A stretch of 64,000 bases of DNA from Mesorhizobium sophorae. GTDB taxonomy: Bacteria; Pseudomonadota; Alphaproteobacteria; Rhizobiales; Rhizobiaceae. Numbering within the stretch: position 1 is the stretch's first letter; every line of letters starts with the position of its first letter. The notes beneath the pieces were generated by a model. That model saw only the letters and a list, made by a program, of their open reading frames with translations, had not been told where the DNA came from and made no database searches. Of this stretch, positions 35,007 to 43,751 are shown piece by piece. A program made the position numbers and the translations under genes. The stretch is taken from assembly GCF_002270415.1 (NCBI RefSeq), contig NZ_NNRI01000011.1, positions 62,001 to 126,000 of the forward strand. Direction: 5' to 3'.

Positions 35007-35492
35007 ATGACCACGAAGCTCGACATCGCCCCCGCCAATGACCGCGAACTGGTTCTGGCCCGCATCATCGATGCGCCGCGCGAGAACGTCTATCGCTGCT
35101 GGACAGACCCGAAACTGGTTACGCAGTGGTTCGCGCCAAAGCCGTGGACGACGCCACGCGCCGAAATGGATGTGCGCACCGGCGGCTCGAGCCTTGTCGT
35201 GATGGCAGGCCCCGACGGCAATGAATTCCCCAACCCCGGCGTTTTCCTCGAAGTCGTTCCCGGCAGGAAGATCGTCTTTACCGACGCCTACACAAAGGCA
35301 TGGGAGCCATCGGAGAAGCCGTTCATGACCGGCGTGCTGACCTTCGAGGACGAGGGCAATGGCAAGACCCGCTACATTGCACGGGTCAGGCACTGGAATG
35401 CCGCCGACCGCGAGCAGCACGAGAAGATGGGCTTTCACGAAGGCTGGGGCCAGTGCACCGACCAGCTCGAAGAGCTCGCCAGAACGCTTTGA
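35007..35492 (+). CDS. SRPBCC/AHSA1-type START-fold protein
   Basis: A 161-residue protein of the AHSA1/CalC-like SRPBCC group: RELVLARIIDAPRENVYRCW, KLVTQWFAPKPWTTPRAEMD, RTGGSSLVVMAGPDGNEFPN and HEGWGQCTDQLEELA. These proteins form a helix-grip cavity that binds hydrophobic ligands. The ATG at 35007 follows AAGGACCCCC. Its neighbour 27 bp downstream is a secreted hydrolase, possibly co-transcribed. The ligand cannot be predicted. Confidence 0.88.
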   Translation: MTTKLDIAPANDRELVLARIIDAPRENVYRCWTDPKLVTQWFAPKPWTTPRAEMDVRTGGSSLVVMAGPDGNEFPNPGVFLEVVPGRKIVFTDAYTKAWEPSEKPFMTGVLTFEDEGNGKTRYIARVRHWNAADREQHEKMGFHEGWGQCTDQLEELARTL

Positions 35493-35519
35493 TACCGCCG
35501 GGACGAGGAGGAGATCGAT

Positions 35520-36476
35520 ATGTTCAAAACCCTGATTTTCGCCATTCTTGCTTCGGCTGCAGCGCTTCTTGCTTCACCCGGCCCCACCAATGCAGAGGAG
35601 GCAAAACCCGCCATGACGACCGCTACGAACCCACTGCCGAAGCCGGAAAAATCTGGCCTGCTGCCGGTCAACGGCCTGAACTACTATTACGCCGTCTACG
35701 GCAAGGGCGAGCCGCTGCTTCTGCTGCATGGCGGTCTTGGCACCACGGACATGTTCGCCCCGATCCTGCCGAAGCTTGCCGAGAACCGCACCGTCATCGG
35801 CGTCGACCTGCAGGGTCATGGCCGCACGGCACTCGGCGATCGGCCGTTCACCCTGGAGGCGATCGGTGACGACATGGCTGATCTCGTCAAGGCGCTCGGC
35901 TACGACAAGGTCGACGTCATGGGCTATTCGCTGGGCGGCGGCGTCTCCTTCCGCATGGCGGTCCAGCATCCTGAAACGGTGCGCCGCCTTGTGCTGGTTT
36001 CGACCGGCTACGCCGCGGACGGTTTCTACGCCGAGATGCGCGGCCAGCAGGCGCAAGTCAGCGCGGCGGCGGCCGATTTCATGAAGGACACGCCGATGTA
36101 CAAATCCTACGTCGCGGTGGCGCCGCATCCCGAGGACTTCCCCAGGCTCCTCGACACGCTCGGCAACTTCATGCGTCAGAACTACGATTACTCCGCCGAC
36201 GTCGCCAAGCTGAAGATGCCGGTCATGCTGGCCTATGGCGACAGCGACATGTACCGGCCCGAGCACGAGATCAAGTTCTACCAGATGCTCGGCGGCGGCC
36301 TGAAGGACGCCGGCTGGATGCGCGAGAACCTGTCGCAGAACCGCCTGGCGATCCTGCCCAACCGCACCCACTACGACGTCTTCTTCGCCCCCGAACTGAC
36401 CGCTGCCGCATTGCCGTTTCTCAACGGCGAGACCAAGGTGAAGACTTGGGATGAGGTCGTCAGCGAAACGGAATAA
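35520..36476 (+). CDS. Exported alpha/beta hydrolase
   Basis: A 318-residue protein with a signal peptide (KTLIFAILASAAALLASPGP, cut near TNA). The fold is clear: GEPLLLLHGGLGTTDMFAPI (oxyanion), VDLQGHGRTALGDRPFT, nucleophile in VDVMGYSLGGGVSFRM, and late ILPNRTHYDVFF with the catalytic His. The Ser-Asp-His triad is complete. A GAGGAGGAG ribosome site precedes the ATG. Export of such a hydrolase suggests action on an extracellular ester or lactone, but no substrate can be named. Confidence 0.87.
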   Translation: MFKTLIFAILASAAALLASPGPTNAEEAKPAMTTATNPLPKPEKSGLLPVNGLNYYYAVYGKGEPLLLLHGGLGTTDMFAPILPKLAENRTVIGVDLQGHGRTALGDRPFTLEAIGDDMADLVKALGYDKVDVMGYSLGGGVSFRMAVQHPETVRRLVLVSTGYAADGFYAEMRGQQAQVSAAAADFMKDTPMYKSYVAVAPHPEDFPRLLDTLGNFMRQNYDYSADVAKLKMPVMLAYGDSDMYRPEHEIKFYQMLGGGLKDAGWMRENLSQNRLAILPNRTHYDVFFAPELTAAALPFLNGETKVKTWDEVVSETE

Positions 36477-36490
36477 CTGCCTGCCGTCCC

Positions 36491-36520
36491 CAACGGCCGT
36501 CTCGATCGAGGCGGCCGTTG
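36491..36520. terminator. Hairpin between convergent genes
   Basis: Perfect 9-bp stem CAACGGCCG (36491-36499)/CGGCCGTTG (36512-36520), loop TCTCGATCGAGG, then GTTTGCTT. It sits between the stops of the alpha/beta hydrolase gene and the convergent oxygenase gene and probably ends the plus-strand transcript. Confidence 0.6.
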
Positions 36521-36526
36521 GTTTGC

Positions 36527-37555
36527 TTACGAGGCTTTTGCGCGGCGCGGCTGCCTGAGATGCTTGATGCCGCTCATCTCGACGAAATTCGTCGCCGCCT
36601 CCCAAAGATGGTCGCCGTAGAGGAACGGCTCGAAAGGGTCCGCGTCGGTCAACGGCAGCGGCGCGATCTCGGCGTCGACGCGTGGCTCGTAGAAGAACGG
36701 GATCGAGAAGCGCGCCGTCTTCGGCGCGATCACCCGGTGTCGCGTCGCGCGGACGCGTTCGCCGGTCCAGCGCTCCAGCAACTGGCCAAAATTGACAGCT
36801 AGTGTGCCATTGGCCGGCGGCACGTCGATCCATTCGCCGTCGAGGTTCTTTGCTTGCAAGCCCTCTACGCCGTCCTGCGCCAGCAAAGTGACGAAGCCGG
36901 AATCGGCATGCTCGCGGCCGATGATTGTGCGCGTCTCGCCTTTGTGCACCACCGCAAACTCCGGTCCGCTGGTGTCGACGCCGGCATTGGCGTCACGCAA
37001 GGGGTAACGGATCAGCCGCAGCGTCGAGATGCCGTGATCGAAATAGGCGTCGAAGATCGTTTCCGGCAGGCCAAGTCCGCGGGCGATCGACCGCATCAGC
37101 GCGTTGCCCACCGTCTCCATGGCGCGGTAGTAGTCGGCTGCCGCCGCGCGCCAGCCGGGCAGGGCCTCTTCGGCCGGCAAGGGTGTCGGCTCGCACAACG
37201 GATCGTCGGAAACCGAGGCATCGGCCGGATTGGCAAGGTCCGGACCCATGTCGATGCCTTCCTTGTAGGAAACGGCTGCCGGCTGCAAAGGGAACCAGCC
37301 GCGATAGACGTTCTTTTTGCTGCGGTCGAAATTCCAGCGCAGCAATTTCTGCTTCTCCTCGTCGGGAAGCGCGAAGATGCGCAGCAATTGCGCTCTTCCT
37401 TCCGGCGTCAGCCGGTCATCGCCGGGAAAGTCGCGGACGGCCATGAAGCCGATCCCCGAAGCTGCGGCCATGATCCTGGCGTCGGTGCGGTCACGGGCGG
37501 TCGAGGGCGGCCCGAACAGATCCGCAATGCCGATAGTTTCGATCTCCGGTGTCAT
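36527..37555 (-). CDS. Isopenicillin N synthase-like 2OG/Fe(II) oxygenase
   Basis: A 342-residue oxygenase. The N-terminal DIOX_N region is IGIADLFGPPSTARDRTDAR. The Fe(II) site is HAD in IIGREHADSGFVTLLAQDGV with the second His in RVRATRHRVIAP, and the oxoglutarate-binding Arg-Ser is in TARFSIPFFYEPR. Members hydroxylate or oxidise small molecules, and bacterial relatives are mostly uncharacterised. It stands alone, convergent with the hydrolase gene and divergent from the GFA gene. Confidence 0.9.
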   Translation of the reverse strand: MTPEIETIGIADLFGPPSTARDRTDARIMAAASGIGFMAVRDFPGDDRLTPEGRAQLLRIFALPDEEKQKLLRWNFDRSKKNVYRGWFPLQPAAVSYKEGIDMGPDLANPADASVSDDPLCEPTPLPAEEALPGWRAAAADYYRAMETVGNALMRSIARGLGLPETIFDAYFDHGISTLRLIRYPLRDANAGVDTSGPEFAVVHKGETRTIIGREHADSGFVTLLAQDGVEGLQAKNLDGEWIDVPPANGTLAVNFGQLLERWTGERVRATRHRVIAPKTARFSIPFFYEPRVDAEIAPLPLTDADPFEPFLYGDHLWEAATNFVEMSGIKHLRQPRRAKAS

Positions 37556-37672
37556 GGCTTCAGGTCCACTGCATCACGATAAGCGATGGCGTTGTATCAA
37601 AGCTTTTCAATTGACCCAATCGGGTCGGCCATTACCTTGCCGCCTATTCTCTCCATCTATGGATCAAGGACG

Positions 37673-38071
37673 ATGGCCAAATATCAAGGCGGATGCCTGT
37701 GCAAGGCGGTGCGCTATCGCGTCGACGCAGCCCCCATCAACGAACGCGTCTGCCACTGCCGGCTGTGCCAGAAGGTGATTGGCGCCGCCTTCAACGCACG
37801 CGTGCTGTTTCGCATCGATGAAGTGGCGATCGAGGGGCCGCTGGCGACCGTGAACACCTCGCCGGATCTCAAGCGCGGCTTTTGCCCAAGCTGCGGCACG
37901 ACGATGTTCTCCCGGCGCGATTCCGCCGGCATCATCGGCATCACCACCGGTTCGCTCGACGATCCGACCGTTTTCAAACCGCAAATGCATATTTTCACGG
38001 CCTCGAAGCAGCCTTGGGTGGTGCTCGATGATGGCCTGCCGCAGTATGAAGGCGCACCGCCTCCAGGCTAG
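37673..38071 (+). CDS. GFA family (CENP-V/Gfa) zinc protein
   Basis: A 132-residue protein with the Gfa fold. YQGGCLCKAVRYRVDAAP, VCHCRLCQKVIGAAFNARVL and GFCPSCGTTMFSR supply the seven zinc-binding cysteines of two sites. The family is named for a protein proposed to speed glutathione-formaldehyde adduct formation, though most members have no proven activity. The ATG at 37673 is chosen over an upstream one because the fold begins there. Confidence 0.9.
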   Translation: MAKYQGGCLCKAVRYRVDAAPINERVCHCRLCQKVIGAAFNARVLFRIDEVAIEGPLATVNTSPDLKRGFCPSCGTTMFSRRDSAGIIGITTGSLDDPTVFKPQMHIFTASKQPWVVLDDGLPQYEGAPPPG

Positions 38072-38224
38072 GTTTTTCCCTTCTCCCAGGCGGGCCAAGG
38101 GGGAGCGCAAGCATGAACAAAATTTAATCGAAAGAGACACGAGATAGCCGGCAAAGCGTCATTGGCGGGCCATCATCGTCTCCCTATTTATGGGGCGCGG
38201 GCACGGCATTCGAGGAGACGACGG

Positions 38225-38422
38225 ATGAACGACAGCATCAGCACCCTGGACGAGCTTTTGAGCGATCCGATGGTCCTGCTTGTGATGGAGCGCGATCGTG
38301 TGCGCCCCGAACAGGTGCGCATGCTGCTCGAACGGGTTCGCCGGACTTCCGTCGACGAGCCTATGGTGCCGCCGGCCCATATGGTGGCCAAAAGCTGCTT
38401 CCAGCAATGGCTGCTTACTTAG
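38225..38422 (+). CDS. Small hypothetical protein
   Basis: A 65-residue acidic-then-basic helical protein (ISTLDELLSDPMVLLVMERD, VRPEQVRMLLERVRRT). GAGGAGACGACGG lies in front of the ATG. Similar short ORFs with an LLSDP.V..VMERD pattern occur in Rhizobiales. No domain is recognised. It is convergent with the GNAT gene, 6 bp between stops. Confidence 0.6.
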   Translation: MNDSISTLDELLSDPMVLLVMERDRVRPEQVRMLLERVRRTSVDEPMVPPAHMVAKSCFQQWLLT

Positions 38423-38428
38423 GTACGG

Positions 38429-39334
38429 TCAGTTGGAGCTGGCCGGCAAATAGCTGTAATGGCTGCGGAAATAGGCGATTCTGAAGCCCATGCGTGCGTA
38501 GTTGCGATAGGCAGGGCCGTCGCGCTCCTCGTGCGGCGCCTCGATGTCGGCGACGAACAGTTTCGCGCCGGCCGCAATCCCGTCGCGCACCAGCGCTTCC
38601 CCAACCACCGCGTCGAGATCGAAGCTCGGCGCCATGACGCCGGGCACCGGCGCGTCGATGCCGCTCCAGGCCGCGCCGTCGGGCCCGATGAACAGCGAGC
38701 GCACCGCCGCCACCGCGCGGTCCCGCTTGGCCATATAGTGATGCCAGCCTTTCCGGCCGACCAGAGCCATCAGCCATGGTGAGGTGGGCAGCCGGTAGCG
38801 GCTGTCGATGAAGCCGGCCCATTCGCTTGCCGATGCCTTTGTTACCGGTTCGACTGAAACCCCGTCAGCCGCGAAGAGCGGCTCGGATGGCAGCGGTTCC
38901 GCCTTGCGATAAATCCGTTCCCAGCCGCCCTGGCGCTGCAAGCCGCGCGCCTCGAGCCAGCATCTGAGGCGCGATGGTTCAGTGTGCGGATTGACATAGA
39001 ACCAGGGCCGCGAAATGCCGGCGGCGCGGTAGTGCGCCAGCAGCGCGTCGAGCTGGCTTTCGGTGGCCGGGCTGTCGACGCCGAAGTTCTTCACGCAGTT
39101 GAAATGGACGAACGGAATTGTCGTGCAGTTGGTCCAGGCGAGGCCGCCTTCTTCCGTTATCGAAAGGCCTTGGCTTGCGGCGAAATCGGCAGGCACGGCG
39201 GCGTAGAGGTCGAGCCAGGCATTCACCTCGGCGTGCTCGATAATACGGCTGAGGTCGCGCGAGACATCCTCGATCGCGATGACAGGCGGGCATGGTTCGG
39301 GCAGGGGCTGCAATTCTGACAGGGCGGTCTGCAT
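38429..39334 (-). CDS. GNAT family N-acetyltransferase (two-domain)
   Basis: A 301-residue protein with a degenerate N-terminal and a C-terminal GNAT domain. The acetyl-CoA segment corresponds to VVGEALVRDGIAAGAKLFVA and the later YRNYARMGFRIAYFRSHYSY, where RMGF is the usual end motif. The N-terminal part (residues 20-150) contains FVHFNCVKNFGVDSPATESQ. The 166-bp gap upstream holds CTTACA-G-TGTAAG (39355-39367), a small palindrome that could be an operator for this gene. Substrate unknown. Confidence 0.8.
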   Translation of the reverse strand: MQTALSELQPLPEPCPPVIAIEDVSRDLSRIIEHAEVNAWLDLYAAVPADFAASQGLSITEEGGLAWTNCTTIPFVHFNCVKNFGVDSPATESQLDALLAHYRAAGISRPWFYVNPHTEPSRLRCWLEARGLQRQGGWERIYRKAEPLPSEPLFAADGVSVEPVTKASASEWAGFIDSRYRLPTSPWLMALVGRKGWHHYMAKRDRAVAAVRSLFIGPDGAAWSGIDAPVPGVMAPSFDLDAVVGEALVRDGIAAGAKLFVADIEAPHEERDGPAYRNYARMGFRIAYFRSHYSYLPASSN

Positions 39335-39500
39335 GGCTCTCCTCCGTCATATGCCTTACAGTGTAAGATTAGCGGATTTTAATATAACCGCGTGGCTTGT
39401 CAAGCGGCGCCTTACAAATCCGTAAATTGGATTCCGGGGATCGCCAGACTATGGCTCGGCGGGGATCGCCCCTCACGATTGTTTGACAGAAAGGCTCGAT

Positions 39501-40373
39501 ATGGCAGACATCTGCACCCAAGGCGTCGACACCGGCTTTGTCGGGCTGGGATTCGCCAAGGTGGCGTTCCTCGGCCTGGTGCAAGGCATCACCGAATTGC
39601 TGCCGATCTCTTCGACCGCCCATATGCGCATCGTGCCGGCCGTACTCGGCTGGCAGGATCCGGGCTCCGCCTTCTCCGCCGCCATGCAGCTTGCGGCCTT
39701 GGCCGCGGTGGTCAGCTATTTCTGGAGCGATGTCAGGGATATCCTGTTTGGTTCGCTCGACGCCCTGACGCGACGTGATTTCGGCGACCGGCGTTTCCGG
39801 CTGGCGCTGTGGATCGTGCTGGCGACCATCCCGATCGTCATCGCCGGCGTGGCGCTGTCGGGCGTGCTCAACGCCTGCAACTCGCCGCTGCGCAGCCTGA
39901 CGGTGATCGGCTGGGCCTGTATCGTGATGGCGATCCTTCTGGCGCTGGCCGAGATTTTTGCCAGCCACCGGCGCACCGTCGGCGAGGCATCGCTGACTGA
40001 CGCGCTGCTAGTCGGCGTCGCCCAGATCGGCGCGCTGATTCCGGGTGTCTCTCGTTCCGGCTCGACCCTGACGGCCGCACTCGGGCTCGGCTTCAAGCGG
40101 GCCGAGGCGGCGCGGTTCTCGTTCCTGCTTGGGCTGCCCGCGATTGCACTGGCCGGCCTCAAGGAGCTTTGGGAACTGCACAAGGTCCATCTCGACGCGC
40201 ATGGCTGGTCGGTTCTGATCGTCGGACTGGTCGTCGCCTCGGTTTCCGCCTTCTTCGCCATATGGGGCCTGATGCGCGTGCTGGAGCGTTTTTCGGCCTG
40301 GCCGTTCGTCGTCTATCGCGGCCTGCTTGGCGTCGTCCTGCTGCTTTGCGTGGCGATGGGATGGCTTGCCTAG
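39501..40373 (+). CDS. uppP: Undecaprenyl-diphosphate phosphatase UppP (BacA)
   Basis: A 290-residue inner-membrane enzyme that dephosphorylates undecaprenyl diphosphate to recycle the lipid carrier for cell wall synthesis. Both signature motifs are present: FLGLVQGITELLPISSTAHM (with Glu and Ser) and LIPGVSRSGSTLTAALGLGF (PGxSRSG). About eight hydrophobic segments are visible. The ATG at 39501 has AAAGG six nt upstream; a TTG at 39483 is less likely. Loss or gain of this gene affects bacitracin tolerance in other bacteria. Confidence 0.95.
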   Translation: MADICTQGVDTGFVGLGFAKVAFLGLVQGITELLPISSTAHMRIVPAVLGWQDPGSAFSAAMQLAALAAVVSYFWSDVRDILFGSLDALTRRDFGDRRFRLALWIVLATIPIVIAGVALSGVLNACNSPLRSLTVIGWACIVMAILLALAEIFASHRRTVGEASLTDALLVGVAQIGALIPGVSRSGSTLTAALGLGFKRAEAARFSFLLGLPAIALAGLKELWELHKVHLDAHGWSVLIVGLVVASVSAFFAIWGLMRVLERFSAWPFVVYRGLLGVVLLLCVAMGWLA

Positions 40374-40447
40374 GGCACTTTCACAGTCTCGCTTGAAACG
40401 GGCTATATCCCTACCGGATCCTCCTGAACTTCGATTCCGGTACACGC

Positions 40448-41236
40448 ATGGATTTTTTGACCCTCCTGCAATCGCTGCCGCTGCTGCTGGCGCTCGCCAA
40501 GGGCGCGCTGCCGTCGGTGGCGGCGCTCGGCATGGGATTTGGCCAATGGGTCGCTTCGCTGCCGCCATGCCGCGACTTTGCCTTTGAGGCGACCAGCTAC
40601 CTCGTCTGCGAGGTCGACCCGAAACGGTATTCGATCGAACTGTTCTGGAAAGATCCGGCGGGCAAGCCGTTTCAATCGCTGCACAATCTCAATGCCTCGG
40701 AGCAGGCGGCCGGGCGCACCATGCTGTTTGCCATCAATGCCGGCATGTATCACCCGGACCTCGATCCGGTCGGTCTGTATGTCGAGCGCGGCAACGAAAT
40801 GGCATCGGTGAAGACGGGATCGGGAAGCGGCAATTTTTCCCTACAGCCCAACGGCATTTTCTACATCAGCAACGGCAGGGCCACGGTCCGCGCCACCAGG
40901 GACTTCCTGAAAAAGCGACCGCCGCTCGACTATGCGACGCAATCCGGGCCGATGCTGGTGATCGACGGCAAGCTGCATCCGAAATTCCAGGCCGACAGCA
41001 CCTCGCGCAAGACCCGCGACGGTGTCGGCGTGCGGAAGGACGGCGTCGCCGTCTTTGCCATTTCGAACGGCACGGTGACCTTCCATGCCTTTGCCCGTCT
41101 TTTCCGCGATGCGCTCGGCTGCGACAACGCGCTTTTCCTCGACGGCACGATATCGAGCCTGTTCGCGCCGGCCATCGGCCGCAACGACGACTACTGGAAT
41201 CTCGGGCCGATGATCGGCGTCTTCAGGAAATCCTAG
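40448..41236 (+). CDS. Phosphodiester glycosidase family (NAGPA domain) protein
   Basis: A 262-residue protein. A hydrophobic N-terminus (residues 5-35) is probably a signal or anchor. The NAGPA-type domain follows: GRTMLFAINAGMYHPDLDPV, VKTGSGSGNFSLQPNGIFYI, TQSGPMLVIDGKLHP and CDNALFLDGTISSLFAPAIG. Family members remove N-acetylglucosamine or similar sugars from phosphodiesters. The N-A-G-M and D-G-x-x-S motifs are intact. It may act on envelope polymers, next to uppP and a lysozyme-like gene. Confidence 0.85.
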   Translation: MDFLTLLQSLPLLLALAKGALPSVAALGMGFGQWVASLPPCRDFAFEATSYLVCEVDPKRYSIELFWKDPAGKPFQSLHNLNASEQAAGRTMLFAINAGMYHPDLDPVGLYVERGNEMASVKTGSGSGNFSLQPNGIFYISNGRATVRATRDFLKKRPPLDYATQSGPMLVIDGKLHPKFQADSTSRKTRDGVGVRKDGVAVFAISNGTVTFHAFARLFRDALGCDNALFLDGTISSLFAPAIGRNDDYWNLGPMIGVFRKS

Positions 41237-41418
41237 CGGCTTTGCCAACCCGCTTGCCCCGCCGATCGCTCGCACTGGAAGCCAGATTTCGCGGCCTGGC
41301 GCGCTCGAAAAAAACTTGATTCAAACTTTATTGGTAATTTCTCGTTCATAACTCGATCTGGTTTGTCCGTCGGCCGTCGTTTTGCCCTCGGTCTGTTGTG
41401 TTTTGAGTACAGGTCCAG

Positions 41419-42510
41419 ATGCGGATACCGGGCGCCATCAGTTTTTTGATCGCATCGCTATGCCTTGCCGGCTGTACCTCGACGGCCGGCGTCGACGCGC
41501 TGGATTTGCAGAAACCGTCGAACGAAACCACCAGTTCCGTGATACGGCCGCCCGCGCCGATCGCCGCGGCTCCGAAGGCGATGGCCAGGAGCGCGCCGAG
41601 GGCCGAAAGGGCGCCCGAGCCTGACAATGGTCTGGAAGACGACAATGCTGCCGCCGAAAATACTCGGCCTTTCGGCCTGGCGGAAGAAGAGACAGTGTCA
41701 TTTCCGGCGCTGCCCGACAGCGCCGAACCGCCAGTCGAGCCGGCTGCGCTCGTGTCGCCGCCGAGGCTGTTGAGCCGCGCGGCACCGCCCATGCTCGCCG
41801 GGCCGGTCACCCGTTACGGCTTTCGCGATGCCAAGCCGATCAATTTTGGCCGGTCCTCGCCCCGGCACCTTGCCGTGCATGGCGTGGACGTCTCTCGCTG
41901 GCAGGGCAACGTCAACTGGGAAAAGCTGCGCGCGCAGGGCGCCAACTTCGCCTACATCAAGGCGACCGATGGCGGCGACCATCTCGATCCGATGTTCATG
42001 AAGAACTGGCGCAACGCCGACGCCGCCGGCCTGAAGCGCGGCGCCTATCACTTCTTCTACTGGTGCCGCACAGCGGGCGAACAGGCCGACTGGTTCATCC
42101 GCAACGTGCCTAAGATGGATGGCGCTCTGCCGCCGGTGATCGACGTCGAATGGAACGGCGAATCCAGCTGCAAGCGGCGGCCGTCGCGCGAAAAGGTGCT
42201 GGAGAAGATGCAGGTGTTCATGGACAAGCTGGAGCGTCATTACGGCCAGCGGCCCATCATCTACACCGCGCCTGATTTCTACCGCGACAATCTCCGGGGC
42301 GAATTTCTCGATTATCCGTTCTGGGTGCGCGCGGTGGCGCGGCATCCGTCGAAGGTCTACCCCGACCGCAAATGGCTGTTCTGGCAGTATTCCGGTTCCG
42401 GTCTGTCGCACGGTGTCACCGGCCGCATCGACCTCAACGTCTTCCATGGCGACGAACGGCAATGGCGCGCCTGGGCCGGCGGACGGATTTCCGTCGCCGA
42501 CGCCGACTGA
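41419..42510 (+). CDS. GH25 lysozyme-like lipoprotein
   Basis: A 363-residue protein. The signal peptide AISFLIASLCLAGC ends in a lipobox (LAGC). Residues 20-150 are Pro/Ala-rich and likely flexible. A GH25 muramidase domain follows: AVHGVDVSRWQGNVNWEKLR, ANFAYIKATDGGDHLDPMF, the catalytic DVEWNGE, then WLFWQYSGSG. The active-site Asp and Glu are in place. It probably cleaves peptidoglycan from the periplasmic face. No phage genes adjoin it, so it is a housekeeping wall enzyme. Confidence 0.92.
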   Translation: MRIPGAISFLIASLCLAGCTSTAGVDALDLQKPSNETTSSVIRPPAPIAAAPKAMARSAPRAERAPEPDNGLEDDNAAAENTRPFGLAEEETVSFPALPDSAEPPVEPAALVSPPRLLSRAAPPMLAGPVTRYGFRDAKPINFGRSSPRHLAVHGVDVSRWQGNVNWEKLRAQGANFAYIKATDGGDHLDPMFMKNWRNADAAGLKRGAYHFFYWCRTAGEQADWFIRNVPKMDGALPPVIDVEWNGESSCKRRPSREKVLEKMQVFMDKLERHYGQRPIIYTAPDFYRDNLRGEFLDYPFWVRAVARHPSKVYPDRKWLFWQYSGSGLSHGVTGRIDLNVFHGDERQWRAWAGGRISVADAD

Positions 42511-42520
42511 GGCCAGCCTA

Positions 42521-43432
42521 TCAGGCCCGGCGTACCTCACGCTGGCGTATGTCAGCCGTCTGGGCCAGCACCCAGTCCCGGAACACCTTGATCTTCGGCG
42601 TGTTGCGGCGGCTTTCCAGGTGGACGAGCCAATAGCCGTCGCCATCTGATCCCAGCACTTCAAATGGCTGTATCAACTGGCCCTTTGCCAGCAGGGCGCT
42701 GTAGATGTTGCGGGTCAGGATCGCGGCGCCCTGGTCGGTTAGCGCCGCCATTGCATCGTAAGCCTGCGAACCCAGGTTCGGTCCGGCCATGACGCGATCG
42801 GGCTCGAAGGGTACGCCGGCTGTTTCGAACCAGATTTTCCACCAGGGATCGTCGGCACAGCACAGCGCCACCTTGTAGAGATCCTCGGGGTGGCGAATGC
42901 CGCCCACGCTCTCGGCCAGTTTCGGGCTGAGCATTGGCGTATAGTCTGCTTTGAACAGGTAATGAGCCGTCAGGCCGGGCCATTTTCCGGTGCCGGTTCT
43001 GATCCCGATATCCATGTCCTCGCGTGTGAAATCGACCAGCCGGGACGACGTATTCACCTTCACGGCGAGATCGGGATGCATCAGCTGGAATGTTCCGAGC
43101 CAAACGGCCAGCCAGTTCGATGCGAATGTTTCCGAGGTCGTGACGGACAGCACGCCAGTCGCTCCACCCTTCGTGGCGACCCACGCGTCGGCCAGGGCCG
43201 AGAATGCGCCCGTTGCGTGCGGCGCCAACTGCTGTCCGGCCTCGGTCAAGGCGATTTGCCTTGTTTTTCTTATGAAAAGCGGCGTTCCGGCGCGCTCTTC
43301 CAGCACCTTGATCTGATAGCTGGCCGCCGACTGTGTCATGCCGAGTTCCTCGGCCGCCTTGGTGAAACTGCCCAGCCGCGCCGCGGCTTCAAAGACGCGA
43401 ATGGCGCCCAGTGGGGGTAGCTCCCAACTCAT
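42521..43432 (-). CDS. LysR-type transcriptional regulator (GcvA-like)
   Basis: A 303-residue regulator. The N-terminal helix-turn-helix is AIRVFEAAARLGSFTKAAEE with LGMTQSAASYQIKVLEER, and the effector domain follows from about residue 95. The WELPPLGAIRVFEAAARLGS opening is that of GcvA-like proteins. It is divergent from a 53-residue DUF1127 gene, and a GCATCA/TGATGC inverted repeat overlaps its ribosome site, so it likely controls itself and that gene. The ligand is not evident. Confidence 0.92.
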   Translation of the reverse strand: MSWELPPLGAIRVFEAAARLGSFTKAAEELGMTQSAASYQIKVLEERAGTPLFIRKTRQIALTEAGQQLAPHATGAFSALADAWVATKGGATGVLSVTTSETFASNWLAVWLGTFQLMHPDLAVKVNTSSRLVDFTREDMDIGIRTGTGKWPGLTAHYLFKADYTPMLSPKLAESVGGIRHPEDLYKVALCCADDPWWKIWFETAGVPFEPDRVMAGPNLGSQAYDAMAALTDQGAAILTRNIYSALLAKGQLIQPFEVLGSDGDGYWLVHLESRRNTPKIKVFRDWVLAQTADIRQREVRRA

Positions 43433-43435
43433 GAC

Positions 43436-43454
43436 GCATCAATCCTCCTGATGC
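43436..43454. promoter_or_regulatory. Inverted repeat at LysR gene start
   Basis: GCATCA (43436-43441) and TGATGC (43449-43454) are exact complements, 7 bp apart. The spacer is the LysR gene's own Shine-Dalgarno (GGAGGA on the minus strand). A protein bound here would block translation or transcription of the regulator. Binding is inferred. Confidence 0.4.
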
Positions 43455-43536
43455 ATAGTACGCGACGTTCGATTGGAAGCCAAGGCCGCGAACAGGCATA
43501 CTCTGGTCATCAACTCGAACCCGAAAGGACACGGCA

Positions 43537-43698
43537 ATGACCCTCTACAACACACTTCGTCGTCCGGTGCTCGACCTCTTCACCGCTCCGTTCAGACCCC
43601 GCACACGCGGCCTGCTCGACCAGCGTGCGCTGTCGGATCATTTCCTGCGCGATATCGGCATGCTCGACGGACACGCCTCTGCCGGCAGCACCCGCTGA
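43537..43698 (+). CDS. 53-residue DUF1127-like small protein
   Basis: ATG at 43537, TGA at 43696-43698. It encodes MTLYNTLRRPVLDLFTAPFR then RTRGLLDQRALSDHFLRDIG and a short tail. The Arg-rich helix followed by ALSDHFLRDIGMLDG is the DUF1127 pattern. GAAAGGAC precedes the ATG. Divergent from the LysR regulator, like the DUF1127 gene beside MocR at 3 kb. Confidence 0.8.
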   Translation: MTLYNTLRRPVLDLFTAPFRPRTRGLLDQRALSDHFLRDIGMLDGHASAGSTR

Positions 43699-43751
43699 CT
43701 TGCGTGCCCCGCTGACTTGCGTGCATCGACTGGTGCAAACGGGAGGAAAAG